Of a DNA stretch of 64,000 nt, positions 62,031 to 64,000 are shown piece after piece. Position 1 is the first letter of the stretch. The number at the start of each line of letters is the position of its first letter. The position numbers and the translations under genes were made by a program. This DNA comes from Burhinus oedicnemus (Eukaryota; Chordata; Aves; Charadriiformes; Burhinidae), in NCBI GenBank assembly GCA_008921705.1, contig VFFE01007669.1, positions 7,537,336 to 7,601,335 on the forward strand, given 5' to 3'. The notes below the pieces were generated by a model that saw only the letters and a program-made list of their open reading frames with translations, did no database searches and had not been told where the DNA came from.

Positions 62031-64000
62031 TATTTCTGAGCCATCCAATGCTGAATTTAGTTCTGTTATATATAAAAATATTGACAGTTCTAAGACAAGC
62101 TTATATATATTGTCAAAAATATATAAAGAATATCCTAGAGCTTTTTAGAGACATTCTAATTAAGGAAATCATAATGCAGTTTAATTTGGTCAGCATTTTT
62201 CACATGTACCCTAAAGTCTTAGGCAGCACAGCATACACAGAGGATTCCTGAGTTCTTCCCAGCAACATTTCAGGACATAGGACTGAGAGATCGTCTCTCT
62301 GTCTTCTCTCTCATTTCATTCAGATGTTAAAATTTTACATCAACGATTATCAAAACACGTTTTTTCATTATTGGCTAATGAGGAGGAGAGACTCTTAGCA
62401 GTCCCTTCGCTCATCATTATGCTCAATGGTGGCTTCCATACCATAAATGGAGAGAAAGTTCCTAAATCTCTTTAATGTAACCATGAAAGTTGCAGAAATC
62501 ATTTTAAACTGAAGCTGACTTTAAAACCATCTTCTTCTAGGCAGAGTTTCAGTTCTGTGAAAATTGCATCAGTATCTAGGAGCCTAAAAAATTTCACTCA
62601 ACTGAAATCTCACTATTTTGTTGTAAAAACTGCAGCTGAGAGGTATCTGGGAATGGATTATGCTCTACAGATTTTCTTGGAGCGATGGGTCCTGGAAGCC
62701 CTGAGGTCTTCAGTAAGAGGCAACCGAGACGTTTGCCCACTTTTGAGCCAGTAGCTCCAGAAAACCAGACAGGGTAGCAGGCAGACTGGCAGGACATCAG
62801 GGACTGTCACAGAGTCATCAAACCCCAACCATTCCTACGCGGATGCTGATGAAACGGTGAACTCCAGTTCAAAAAATGTTTCAGCAGAAACCTTTAACCA
62901 GGTCTACTCGGCAAGATAGTCTATGCAGGAGGGGATATAACACAGTTATTGCCAGATTTGTACACAAAGTTTCTATGGACAAAGTCTTCAGAAAAATAAC
63001 TAAATTTGAGTTTAAAAGCTGAGAGAACGCTCCAAATTAATGTGCTCTGTTTTTTAACACAAGTCCCACTCACGCCTTTGAAGAACGGTGGTGTTTTCCC
63101 TTCCGTGTTATTTTAAGAGTAAATAAAAACGCTTCATAGAAGAATTTCCACAGCAAGAAAGTTTCACAATAATTTTCTCCTTATTAACTGGCCTGACCCT
63201 CAGGAATGGCATTCAAGGTTTTCTTCTGAGGCTGCTTGGCTGAGCAAGGATGTGAGGGGCCGCCTGATTTAGCGGTTCAGAGCGCCAAGCGGGAGAGTTG
63301 CCACCTCCAGCCCACCACTCCCGAAGAACAAACCTACAAATCACTTGTCACCAACTTTGATCTACCTTGTTTCAGGTGGTTTCCCCTCTGTCTATTATTT
63401 CTGCTAAGAGACCCGTGAAAATTAAATACAGACCCCATCAATGCTTGAGTGACCTAGTGCTCTATCATAGCAGCAGTGTAATAGCAATAAATCATTTCAA
63501 CTTTAATCTATTGTTATTGATGAATGTACAATTATTTGTCATCTAATATGCTGAAAATGATGACCAAAGAAATAGATCAACTTTTTTTCTTCTTCCAAGT
63601 ACGGCATTGATGGATTGTATCCCTAAGCTGTTATTACACTTATAATGTACTCTTCTGCTATGACAGCACAGCTAGTTTTTTAATCATTCCATAGTAATCA
63701 ACTTAAGACAACATAGCAAGACTCATAACTCATGTTCTTTTCATTTTTGGCAGTGATGGGAAATGAAAATGTTTTTATTCTTTTGAAATAATTCTTACCT
63801 GACTAGGCTGAAGATTGCTTTAAAATTGTAAATAAATGGTTGTTTATTGAGCTGGAACTGAGAAGTGACATATTAAAATGCCCATTTCTGAAGAAAAAAT
63901 AATAATTTAGGCCTGAGTGGAGCTAGAGTTGGTTAAAAAAAAATACTTTGTTTTTCTTTTAACCGGTTCAGTGCTAACTAAAATCTGTACTTGCTGGTTG
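62031..64000. other. Unique non-coding sequence to the end of the window
   Basis: No gene recognised. 63420-64000 is AT-rich and repeat-poor and reads like conserved non-coding DNA ('cactttaatctattgttatt'-like words near 63500, 'taccgtcttc'-free flanks). 63240-63420 is GC-richer with a 60-codon frame of no known family. Confidence 0.45.

Overview
This looks like a 64 kb piece of an amniote nuclear genome, most probably a bird or another archosaur. It holds no coding gene that I can recognise. The taxon inference rests on a CR1-type LINE 3' end at about 24814-24880, pentanucleotide (TAGAA/TTCTA)n arrays common in birds, low density of young interspersed repeats, and a background of old MIR/CORE-type SINE and L2/CR1-like LINE relics. 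The base composition is AT-rich with short GC-rich blocks. There are no operons, ribosome-binding sites, CRISPR arrays, rRNA or tRNA genes. Open frames longer than 100 codons fall in GC-rich blocks, low-complexity repeats or transposon relics, with a few unexplained exceptions that are flagged.

Layout. 1-13 kb: unique sequence alternating with GC-rich blocks (330-1030, 1550-1790, 10200-10900, 12040-12520), three tRNA-derived SINE relics (2020, 5995, 7740), a 15-base G run and a 43-base A run. 13-25 kb: a LINE reverse-transcriptase C-terminal relic on the minus strand (13640-14240), a second ancient LINE-like fragment (16250-16400), AT-rich sequence, a (TAGAA)n array, and a CR1 3' end that runs into a (TTCTR)n array. 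25-36 kb: mostly AT-rich, homeobox-site-rich DNA that reads like a cluster of conserved non-coding elements, interrupted by a small GC-rich block and a CpG-bearing block at 28.2-28.8 kb. 36.6-37.6 kb: an (AGAAG)n microsatellite, then a 398-bp segment present twice, once on each side of a 20-N gap; this is almost certainly an assembly artefact. 37.6-51 kb: more unique DNA, SINE relics at 38945, 45290 and 50825, and a decayed Ty3/gypsy integrase fragment at about 41135-41470. 51-64 kb: AT-rich candidate conserved non-coding DNA, a (AAAG)n array beside a CpG cluster, simple repeats, and a 320-bp stretch open on both strands at 60.4 kb.

Interpretation. The best reading is a gene desert or very large intron with regulatory potential. 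That is inference from composition only: I cannot align to another genome, and none of the conserved-element calls is demonstrated. I did not find a new multi-gene system. The most informative items are the gypsy integrase relic, the LINE relic with an uninterrupted 148-codon frame, and the duplicated contig end at the gap.
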